Shown: positions 1-5,093 of the stretch, piece by piece
How positions within the stretch are numbered: position 1 is the first letter of the stretch
How the letters are laid out: every line of letters begins with the position of its first letter
Assembly: GCA_020720965.1 (NCBI GenBank)
Contig: DYNS01000092.1
Span: 1-9,377 of the forward strand
DNA from: Anaerolinea sp.
GTDB lineage: Bacteria > Chloroflexota > Anaerolineae > Anaerolineales > Villigracilaceae
Reading direction: 5' to 3'
DNA: 9,377 nt
Made by a program: the position numbers and the translations under genes
The notes under the pieces: model-generated
The model's database searches: none
What the model saw: only the letters and a program-made list of their open reading frames with translations
Told to the model about the DNA's origin: nothing

Positions 1-36
1 CAACCGTCTCTCGCTGATGTAACTATTATTCCACTA

Positions 37-59
37 TTTTTGTGACTATTACACAAAAA
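37..59. promoter_or_regulatory. Perfect 8-bp inverted repeat, CRP-like operator candidate
   Basis: Arms TTTTTGTG (37-44) and CACAAAAA (52-59) are perfect inverted copies separated by the 7-nt ACTATTA. The TGTG/CACA core resembles Crp-family half-sites, but the centre spacing is one base shorter than the E. coli CRP consensus (TGTGA-N6-TCACA). It lies just past the 3' end of a Crp/Fnr-type gene, so it more likely controls a gene outside the left edge than the crp gene itself. There is no T-tract and the stem is AT-rich, so a terminator is unlikely. Operator function is inferred from symmetry only. Confidence 0.4.
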
Positions 60-116
60 ACACAAATAGCGCAAGGAAATGTTGCACACGCCAGATGAGC
101 AATATTTCACACCTGG

Positions 117-827
117 CTATTTACAATAGCCCGCAAGTCCTGCCCGGTTGAGGACGGTAATTTTGTTCGCGCCCAGAACCGCAATTAACTCCTGCTCTCG
201 AAAAGAAACCATGACCTGGTTGACGCGCTTGCGCGAAGCGCCCACCAGGTCGGCGATGTCGCTTTGGGTCAGATGAATCGGAATCAGCACCGATTCGCCT
301 TCGGCGTGCCCGTATTTTTCTGCAAATGCCAGCAATTGCCGCGCCACTCGTCCGTACACATCCAGCGTTGCCAGCGCCTGAATCAGCTCGTTGGCGAGGC
401 GCACTCTCCCGGTGAGAATTCGCACCAGGTTTTGCGAGAGAACCGCAAATTTGCCCAACATTTCCTGAAAGGCGCTTCTATCCATCCACAGCAGCAGGCT
501 ATCTTCCAGGGCAATGGCGCTGGCGGAGCGCCCCACGCTATCTATCAGGCTCATTTCGCCCAGGGTGTCGCCTGCGCCCAAAATGGCAAGCACCACGTCC
601 CGCCCATCTGCCTGCTCCACATGAATTTTGACCGTGCCATGCAAAATGATATAGACCGCCTCGCCGGGCTGTTCGGCGGTGAAGATGTCTTTTCCGGCGC
701 TAAACAGGCGGCGGTGCGCTTTGCCTGCCACCCAACTCAGTTCGGCGGGGGTGAGCCCTTCAAAGAGAGGGATAAAATCTAACAGGTTGCGGGTGATGTC
801 GGTGGGGAGGCTAGTCATAAGAATCAT
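117..827 (-). CDS. Crp/Fnr family transcriptional regulator (cyclic-nucleotide-binding type)
   Basis: This is a 236-residue DNA-binding regulator, the usual length for the family. The N-terminal cyclic-nucleotide-binding beta-barrel spans about residues 20-125. The phosphate-binding cassette G90-E91-M..R100-S101-A is intact, matching the Glu and Arg-Ser that hold cAMP in CRP. A long dimerisation helix follows (about 126-155). The C-terminal winged helix-turn-helix lies at about 186-206 (LTQSDIADLVGASRKRVNQVM region), with the S-R-x-x-V recognition-helix pattern. The only cysteine is C235, so this is not an Fe-S FNR. The start at 827 has AAAGGA upstream with about 6 nt spacing, and its ATG overlaps the hydrolase stop codon as ATGA, which favours it over the in-frame ATG at 818. 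It is the second gene of a two-gene minus-strand unit, so translation is probably coupled. Family assignment is firm. The ligand is inferred: cAMP, cGMP or another nucleotide, or none. Confidence 0.93.
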   Translation of the reverse strand: MILMTSLPTDITRNLLDFIPLFEGLTPAELSWVAGKAHRRLFSAGKDIFTAEQPGEAVYIILHGTVKIHVEQADGRDVVLAILGAGDTLGEMSLIDSVGRSASAIALEDSLLLWMDRSAFQEMLGKFAVLSQNLVRILTGRVRLANELIQALATLDVYGRVARQLLAFAEKYGHAEGESVLIPIHLTQSDIADLVGASRKRVNQVMVSFREQELIAVLGANKITVLNRAGLAGYCK

Positions 828-1804
828 TGTACATCCTTTTTTCGAGGAGAAAACGCCCCAACCATGCCGGGCTGAGGCTTGGTTGGCGTTGCAAGGGGCA
901 AACGCCCCTCGCCCAGTTGAACGTATTCGCCCTCTTTGGCGGCGAATGCCCCGGCGAAGGTTTGGCTAGCTTCGGTTTCCAATTTGGCGAGGGTGGCATC
1001 GTCATAGTTGGGGTCATGGTGAAAGAGCGCCAACCGCTCCACCTGCGCCGCTGCTGCCAGTTCGCAAGCCATTTGGGGGGTGGAGTGACCGAACCCCTGG
1101 GTGGCAGACCAGCCCTCCAGCCCGCGATAGTGCGCCTCGGAGTATTGAGCATCGTGGATGAGCAGGTCGGCGTTTTTGGCAAAAGCTGCCAGGCGGCGGT
1201 CTGTGCCGATGTAGCCCTCGGTGTCGGTGGCGTAGACAACGCTATAGCCGCGCCAACTGATTTTATAAATATAAACCCCGCCGGGGTGAGCGTAAGATTT
1301 CATCAGCCGAATTTGCAGGGCATTGGGGTCGGTTGGTTTTGCCAGGCGGGGCAAGCCGTCTTCAAACGAGATGACATCCGTCTCGTTGAGGGATTGAATT
1401 TCTTTGGCGGCGTTCATATCTCGCAGGCTGACGGGGAAGGCGGGGGGCATTTGGTTGCGAGATAGAAGTTCTTCCAGCGCCTGCTGCGAAGCGCCAGGAC
1501 CAAACAGGTGCAGGCGGGCAGCCGGGTGGTATGCCGGGGCAAAAAAAGGAAAGCCCTGGGTGTGGTCGTGGTGCAGGTGACTGAAGAGAATGGTCGCCTG
1601 CACGCCTCGCCCGCTTTTTTGGGCTTGGCGCGCCAGCACGCGCCCCAGAGGGATGATGCCGGTTCCGGCATCCAGGATGATGGTTTGCCCGTCAGCGGTC
1701 ACTTGCACGCAGGCGGTGTTGCCGCCGTAAAGGACGGTGGTATTGCCGGGGGTGGGGTAACTGCCGCGCACGCCCCAAAATTGAATGTTGAATGTTTCCT
1801 GCAT
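824..1804 (-). CDS. MBL-fold metallo-hydrolase (PhnP-like/cyclic phosphodiesterase-like)
   Basis: This is a 326-residue metallo-beta-lactamase-fold hydrolase with no signal peptide, so probably cytosolic. The signature H76-x-H78-x-D80-H81 (SHLHHDHTQG) is intact. The further metal ligands are also plausible: H173, D194 in YATDTEG, and the histidines of GHSTP (H240) and LFHHDP (H262/H263). The N-terminus FWGVRGSYPTPG with YGGNT is typical of an MBL group related to PhnP/ElaC and to bacterial cyclic-nucleotide phosphodiesterases. The substrate cannot be read from sequence. A cyclic phosphodiester fits both the family and the neighbour, a regulator with a cyclic-nucleotide pocket whose start codon overlaps this stop as ATGA. 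The start at 1804 is strongly supported by AAGGAGG 5 nt upstream. A sigma-70-like promoter lies at 1838-1865. Fold assignment is firm; the phosphodiesterase role is an inference. Confidence 0.9.
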   Translation of the reverse strand: MQETFNIQFWGVRGSYPTPGNTTVLYGGNTACVQVTADGQTIILDAGTGIIPLGRVLARQAQKSGRGVQATILFSHLHHDHTQGFPFFAPAYHPAARLHLFGPGASQQALEELLSRNQMPPAFPVSLRDMNAAKEIQSLNETDVISFEDGLPRLAKPTDPNALQIRLMKSYAHPGGVYIYKISWRGYSVVYATDTEGYIGTDRRLAAFAKNADLLIHDAQYSEAHYRGLEGWSATQGFGHSTPQMACELAAAAQVERLALFHHDPNYDDATLAKLETEASQTFAGAFAAKEGEYVQLGEGRLPLATPTKPQPGMVGAFSPRKKDVQ

Positions 1805-1837
1805 GGCTGCCTCCTTCGCTTGTGTTTTCTTGCCTTC

Positions 1838-1865
1838 ATTATCTTCTGGTGGGGCTGGCAGGCAA
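1838..1865 (-). promoter_or_regulatory. Putative sigma-70 promoter of the hydrolase-crp unit
   Basis: Read on the minus strand, TTGCCT (1865-1860) is a -35 with 4/6 matches and GATAAT (1843-1838) is a -10 with 5/6 matches, separated by 16 nt. Transcription would start near 1831. That gives a leader of about 27 nt carrying the AAGGAGG ribosome site of the hydrolase gene at 1804. Position and spacing are good; no other minus-strand promoter in this gap looked better. Confidence 0.5.
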
Positions 1866-1884
1866 AGGAAAGATGACCCTTAAA

Positions 1885-1906
1885 AGGTGGGAAATGTTTC
1901 TCACCT
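1885..1906. promoter_or_regulatory. 22-bp palindrome, operator candidate
   Basis: AGGTGGGAAAT (1885-1895) is followed directly by GTTTCTCACCT (1896-1906). Nine of eleven positions pair as Watson-Crick and the other two as G-T, so the dyad is nearly perfect. Its centre is about 65 bp upstream of the inferred hydrolase-crp start site (near 1831), a typical distance for an upstream activator, and about 105 bp upstream of the inferred gdhA start. The half-site is not the classic CRP or FNR sequence. On the minus strand it is followed by TTTT, but the hairpin would have almost no loop and sits upstream of the promoter, so a terminator is less likely. Confidence 0.4.
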
Positions 1907-1965
1907 GCGGGGGCTTGTTGTTTTTTCTCTGACAATGCACAGCCGAACAGGTGACGAGTCTCATA

Positions 1966-1994
1966 TTGACTTTGGGCTTGCCATCATGTACCCT
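1966..1994 (+). promoter_or_regulatory. Putative sigma-70 promoter of the gdhA leader
   Basis: TTGACT (1966-1971, 5/6 to the -35 consensus) is followed after exactly 17 nt by TACCCT (1989-1994). The latter keeps the three most conserved -10 bases, TA at the start and T at the end. Transcription would begin near 2001. That would give a leader of about 130 nt before gdhA, passing through the terminator at 2060-2087. The -10 is weak in the middle, so an activator may be needed. An alternative -10-like TATATT at 2087-2092 has no credible -35. Confidence 0.45.
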
Positions 1995-2027
1995 TAAGGC
2001 GCACGGTAAATAAAGGCGAACCCCAAA

Positions 2028-2060
2028 ATGCTTTGTGCAAACACCATACTCTGTGAATAA
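2028..2060 (+). CDS. Possible 10-residue leader peptide upstream of gdhA
   Basis: ATG at 2028 opens a 10-codon frame, MLCANTILCE, ending in TAA at 2058-2060. A weak ribosome site, AAAGG at 2012-2016, lies about 11 nt upstream. The last two bases of its stop codon are adjacent to or within the left arm of the intrinsic terminator (2060-2070). A ribosome pausing at the stop would therefore cover the base of that arm. The last sense codon is GAA for glutamate, the product of the enzyme encoded downstream. A frame this short can occur by chance, so the call rests on position alone. It could be a non-coding part of a leader RNA. Confidence 0.25.
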   Translation: MLCANTILCE

Positions 2061-2098
2061 AGCGGGCAACGTTCCGGTTGCCCGCTTATATTTTTTAC
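2060..2098 (+). terminator. Intrinsic terminator or attenuator in the gdhA 5' leader
   Basis: An 11-bp perfect stem, AAGCGGGCAAC (2060-2070) with GTTGCCCGCTT (2077-2087), closes a 6-nt loop GTTCCG and is followed by a T-rich tract (TATATTTTTTA, 2088-2098). This is a strong Rho-independent terminator reading rightward. It ends about 32 nt before the gdhA ATG, and no plus-strand gene lies upstream because the neighbour at 1804 reads away. It therefore either attenuates gdhA transcription or ends a short non-coding RNA of about 95 nt starting near 2001. The structure is seen directly; the regulatory role is inferred. Confidence 0.85.
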
Positions 2099-2129
2099 CC
2101 AATCAGTCAATCTTCATCAGGAGAAAATT

Positions 2130-3416
2130 ATGGCTGGACAAATCAATGCGTTTGAAATGGCTCAGAAGCAGTTTGACCATGTTTCCGGTTTGCTGAATCT
2201 GGACCCCCAAATTGCCGAAGTGCTGCGGTGGCCCATGCGGGAATATTCCTTCCGCATCCCCGTCCGCATGGATGACGGCTCTTTGCGTGTTTTTCAGGGT
2301 TTTCGCGTGCAGCACAATGATGCGCGTGGTCCCAACAAGGGTGGGATTCGCTTTCACCCCTCCGAAACCTTCGATACTGTTCGCGCTCTGGCGACCTGGA
2401 TGACCTGGAAGTGCGCTGTGGCGGATATTCCGCTGGGCGGCGGCAAGGGCGGCATCATTGTAGACCCCTCCACCATCTCCACCAGCGAGAAGGAACGCCT
2501 GTGCCGGGGTTGGGTGGATGTGATGTGGAAGAACATCGGTCCGCGCAATGACGTTCCCGCCCCGGATGTTGGTACAACCCCGCAGATGATGGGCTGGATG
2601 ATGGATGAATATTCCAAACTGGTGGGCGAATATACCCCCGGCGTGTTCACCGGCAAGCCCCTGGGCGGCGGCGGCTCTGAGGGGCGTACCGAAGCCACCG
2701 GCTACGGCGTTATCTACACCGTGCGGGAGGCAATGAAGCACCTGAAGATGGATTCCACCAAGGCGGTTGCCTCGTTGGAAGGTTTTGGCAACGTGAGCCA
2801 GTATGCCGCCATCGGTTTTGTGGAAATGCTGGGCGGGACAATCGCCGCCGTCTCCTGCTGGGATAGAGACGACCGCACCGCCTACACCTTTAGCCACAAA
2901 GACGGCGTAAACCCGCGCTTTTTGCTCTCCATCACCGACCAGTACGGGACGATTGACAAAGCCAAAGCCAAGGAAGCCGGGTATACCCTGGAAGATGGCG
3001 AAGCCTGGATTAGCAAGGATGTGGATGTCCTCATCCCCGCCGCCATTGAAGGGCATGTAAACGGCGAAACGGTGAAGAAGATTTCCAGCCGGGTGAAACT
3101 GATTGCCGAAGGCGCAAACGGTCCCTGCACCCCTGAGGCGGATGAGTTCTTCAAGGCGAATGATATCTTCAACATTCCAGACTTTTTGTGCAACGCGGGC
3201 GGCGTTACCACCTCCTACTTTGAATCGGTTCAGAACGATATGAACTATTACTGGACGAAGAAGGAAGTGCTGGAGCGCCTGGATACCAAAATGACCCAGG
3301 CGTTTGACGCTGTGCTGGAAATGAGCCGCCGAGAAGGCGTGTATATGCGCGATGCAGCCTACATGGTAGCCATTGACCGTGTAGTGAAAGCCATGCAGTT
3401 GCGCGGTTGGGTATAA
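2130..3416 (+). CDS. gdhA: Glutamate dehydrogenase (Glu/Leu/Phe/Val dehydrogenase family)
   Basis: This 428-residue cytosolic enzyme reversibly converts 2-oxoglutarate, ammonia and NAD(P)H to glutamate. The N-terminal dimerisation/substrate domain holds K70 (GPNKGGIRFHP), K94 (TWKCAVADIP), K106 (GGGKGGI) and D146 (DVPAPDVGT). Their spacings of 24, 12 and 40 match K89, K113, K125 and D165 of Clostridium symbiosum GDH, with K106 the catalytic lysine. GRTEATGYGV (about 185-194) leads into the Rossmann domain with the dinucleotide loop GFGNVS (218-223). Length is normal for hexameric bacterial GDH. A related leucine or phenylalanine dehydrogenase would be shorter and is less likely. Cofactor preference is not certain from sequence. 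The start at 2130 has AGGAG about 6 nt upstream. The gene appears monocistronic, between an upstream attenuator-like terminator (2060-2098) and a downstream bidirectional terminator (3441-3462). Confidence 0.96.
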   Translation: MAGQINAFEMAQKQFDHVSGLLNLDPQIAEVLRWPMREYSFRIPVRMDDGSLRVFQGFRVQHNDARGPNKGGIRFHPSETFDTVRALATWMTWKCAVADIPLGGGKGGIIVDPSTISTSEKERLCRGWVDVMWKNIGPRNDVPAPDVGTTPQMMGWMMDEYSKLVGEYTPGVFTGKPLGGGGSEGRTEATGYGVIYTVREAMKHLKMDSTKAVASLEGFGNVSQYAAIGFVEMLGGTIAAVSCWDRDDRTAYTFSHKDGVNPRFLLSITDQYGTIDKAKAKEAGYTLEDGEAWISKDVDVLIPAAIEGHVNGETVKKISSRVKLIAEGANGPCTPEADEFFKANDIFNIPDFLCNAGGVTTSYFESVQNDMNYYWTKKEVLERLDTKMTQAFDAVLEMSRREGVYMRDAAYMVAIDRVVKAMQLRGWV

Positions 3417-3430
3417 CCCTGCGAAAGTGA

Positions 3431-3470
3431 AAATAAAAAAGCTGTCGCTTTCGGGCGACAGCCTTTTTAT
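3431..3470. terminator. Bidirectional intrinsic terminator between convergent genes
   Basis: The 8-bp perfect stem GCTGTCGC (3441-3448) and GCGACAGC (3455-3462) encloses a 6-nt loop, TTTCGG. An A-tract (3431-3440) lies on the left and a T-tract (CTTTTTAT, 3463-3470) on the right, so it works in both directions. It ends gdhA rightward (stop at 3416), and leftward it ends the acetyltransferase unit, whose stop codon begins only a few bases away at 3472. Confidence 0.9.
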
Positions 3471-4255
3471 TACAGGTTGCGAACTTCGTTGCAGCGCTCG
3501 CAGTTGGGGTTACTGCATAGCAAGTCTTTGGGATTGCGCTTCAGCCGCTTGTAAACCGTCTCAATCAGCGGGCGCATGGGGATGACGAGAACTTCAGCCT
3601 CTCCAATTTTCGTCCGTTGTGTAAACGCTTCCACATCTGGGGCGAGCGCCTGAAACCCCGCCGAACAACCGGGGAAACCCTCGGTCTGTACCACGCCCTC
3701 AGGTGTGAGCGCCCAGCGGGTGAACTGCCTGCGCCCGGCGAGTTTTTCTGCAAGGTGAATGGTGGTATTTGCGGTATGGTCTACGCCCAGAAGCAGGATT
3801 CTCCCTTCGCTTTCTGCCAACAGACGGATGGGCGCGAGGGGGTCTTGCAGGGTTTGGGCTGCCAAAGCGCGTTTGACATTGACCCCGGCAAAGGATTGGA
3901 TGGGGTGCATGGAGCGCAGGGCTTCGGGGCGTTGGCGCAGGGCTTCGGGCAAAATTCCCATCATCCGGTCAGCAGGCAGGTGAGGGTGGTAGAACTCTGC
4001 CATTTTGTTCAGGTCTTGCTGCTGCCCGTAGGTGATTCCGTTATTGGGCGGACCGATGCGCGGGGTGAGCATGGTGTTGTAGGTGTGAGTCGGCATCATC
4101 AGCGCGGCTACGTTGGGGAGCAGGGCAGAGAGCAGGGTTTCGGCGCCGCCTTCAACGTGACCAAAGGCACGCAGGGAAGCGTGCGCCAAAACGGGGAATT
4201 GCTGAAGGCGAAGTTGCCCAAAGGTTTCTTCTAAACTGGCGTAGGTAAGGGGCAT
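3470..4255 (-). CDS. AAC(3)-family N-acetyltransferase
   Basis: This 261-residue protein of the Antibiotic_NAT (aminoglycoside 3-N-acetyltransferase, YokD-like) family would transfer acetyl from acetyl-CoA to an amino group. Family landmarks in order are HASLRAFGHVEGGAET (25-40; the usual form is HSSLRSFGxVxGG), MPTHTY (54-59), HPIQSFAG (117-124) and LLLGVDHTANTTIHLAE (154-170). The C-terminus has a Cys cluster, C247-x4-C252-x2-C255, which could bind a metal. Chromosomal members of this family often have no proven resistance role. The neighbour is a crotonase, so an acyl-CoA-dependent housekeeping or secondary-metabolite role is equally possible. The ATG at 4255 directly follows the upstream TAA stop, and AAGGGAG lies inside the end of that gene about 5 nt before the start, giving tight translational coupling. 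Family assignment is firm; substrate is unknown. Confidence 0.88.
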   Translation of the reverse strand: MPLTYASLEETFGQLRLQQFPVLAHASLRAFGHVEGGAETLLSALLPNVAALMMPTHTYNTMLTPRIGPPNNGITYGQQQDLNKMAEFYHPHLPADRMMGILPEALRQRPEALRSMHPIQSFAGVNVKRALAAQTLQDPLAPIRLLAESEGRILLLGVDHTANTTIHLAEKLAGRRQFTRWALTPEGVVQTEGFPGCSAGFQALAPDVEAFTQRTKIGEAEVLVIPMRPLIETVYKRLKRNPKDLLCSNPNCERCNEVRNL

Positions 4256-5029
4256 TTATTCTCCCTTCCAGGCGGGTTGGCGTTTTTGCAGGAAGGCGCT
4301 CATGCCTTCTTTTTGGTCGGCGGTGTTGAAGAGTTGATAGAAGAGGTCGCGCTCCAGGGGGAGTCCATTTTGCAGGGCGGGCGCCTGGGATGCCTGAATG
4401 GCTTGTTTGGCGGCGCGGACTGCCAGGGGGGCGCGTTCTGCCACTTGTTCCGCCAGCAGGAGGGCTTCTTCCCAATAACGCTCTGGCGGGTAAACGCGGT
4501 TGACCAAACCAAAGCGCAGGGCTTCTTCGGCGTGGAGCAGGCGGTTATTGAGGATGATTTCCATTGCCAGGGCTTTGCCCACCGCCAGGGTGAGACGCTG
4601 CGTACCGCCCGCGCCAGGGATAACCCCGATGGTGACTTCTGGCAGCCCAAATTTGGCGGTTTCGCTGGCAATAATCATGTCACATGCCAGGGCGAGTTCC
4701 AGCCCGCCGCCCAGGGCAAACCCGCTGACGGCGGCAATGAGGGGCTTGCGGACGTTTTGCAGGGAGTCGAAGAGTTCCACAAAGCCATTGAGACGCATTT
4801 CTTCTTCCGAGGCGGTTGCCATCGTCTTAATATCCGCTCCGGCGGCAAAGGCGCGGTCGGAGCCGGTGAGCAGGATGGCGCGGATGTTGGGGTCGCTTTC
4901 CAGGGCTTGCAGAGCGGCGCTGAGCTCTTTTAGCAGGTCGGTGTTGAGGGCGTTGAGGGCTTGCGGGCGGTTGAGGCGGATGATTCCTACAGATTGGCGA
5001 GTTTCGGTGAGGAGGTTAAGGTAAGACAT
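4256..5029 (-). CDS. Enoyl-CoA hydratase/isomerase (crotonase family)
   Basis: This 257-residue crotonase-fold enzyme is of typical length. The oxyanion-hole motif FAAGADIKTMA (about 61-71) and the second oxyanion segment SGFALGGGLELALACD (102-117) are intact. The two acid residues of classic enoyl-CoA hydratase are present as E111 and E131 (FGLPEVTIGVIPGAGGTQRL). Their spacing of 20 equals that of E144 and E164 in rat mitochondrial enoyl-CoA hydratase, so syn-hydration of trans-2-enoyl-CoA in beta-oxidation or a related pathway is the best call. The start at 5029 is chosen because AGGAG sits 4 nt upstream and the protein then begins at the usual family position; the frame stays open to an ATG at 5125, but those 32 residues show no family similarity. 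It is the first gene of a minus-strand pair with the AAC(3)-like gene. No convincing minus-strand promoter was found in 5030-5093. Confidence 0.93.
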   Translation of the reverse strand: MSYLNLLTETRQSVGIIRLNRPQALNALNTDLLKELSAALQALESDPNIRAILLTGSDRAFAAGADIKTMATASEEEMRLNGFVELFDSLQNVRKPLIAAVSGFALGGGLELALACDMIIASETAKFGLPEVTIGVIPGAGGTQRLTLAVGKALAMEIILNNRLLHAEEALRFGLVNRVYPPERYWEEALLLAEQVAERAPLAVRAAKQAIQASQAPALQNGLPLERDLFYQLFNTADQKEGMSAFLQKRQPAWKGE

Positions 5030-5078
5030 GAGACTCCTGTAACGGGTTGGGCAAGGGCAAAAACAGGCAAGCGGAGGG

Positions 5079-5087
5079 TGATAAAAT
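5079..5087 (+). promoter_or_regulatory. Extended -10 promoter placing the transcript start at the ATG
   Basis: TGATAAAAT (TG at 5079-5080, hexamer TAAAAT at 5082-5087, 5/6 matches) is an extended -10 element with no good -35. Six nt separate it from the ATG at 5094, so transcription should begin at or next to the A of the start codon. That predicts a leaderless mRNA for the downstream gene, which lacks a well-spaced ribosome site. Confidence 0.5.
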
Positions 5088-5093
5088 TCTGCC

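Larger units (their letters stand above)
1805..2129. other. Divergent intergenic control region between hydrolase and gdhA
   Basis: This 325-nt gap separates the leftward hydrolase-crp unit from rightward gdhA. From left to right it holds the AAGGAGG ribosome site for the hydrolase, a minus-strand promoter (1838-1865), a palindrome (1885-1906), a T-rich stretch (1916-1929), a plus-strand promoter (1966-1994), a possible leader peptide (2028-2060), a terminator hairpin with its T-tract (2060-2098), and the gdhA ribosome site AGGAG near 2119-2123. ACCCTTAA occurs twice (1876-1883 and 1990-1997), the second copy overlapping the gdhA -10. No long ORF with coding character was found in it. Confidence 0.6.

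Noticed and set aside
90..117. GCCAG/CTGGC inverted repeat as a terminator after crp
   Set aside because: The stem is only 5 bp with an 18-nt loop and has no T-tract directly after it on the minus strand.
264..1465. Plus-strand ORFs opposite the crp and hydrolase genes
   Set aside because: Both minus-strand genes are complete with full family motifs, and the plus-strand frames show no recognisable domain.
1876..1997. Repeated ACCCTTAA (1876-1883 and 1990-1997), the second within CCTTAAGG
   Set aside because: Two copies of 8 nt in 325 nt is weak. The second is explained as part of the -10 region, and no consistent flanking symmetry is shared.
2103..3056. 317-codon antisense ORF opposite gdhA
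   Set aside because: It lies wholly inside a gene with intact catalytic residues, is rich in Gly/His in the manner of GC-biased shadow frames, matches no family I recognise and has no promoter or ribosome site.
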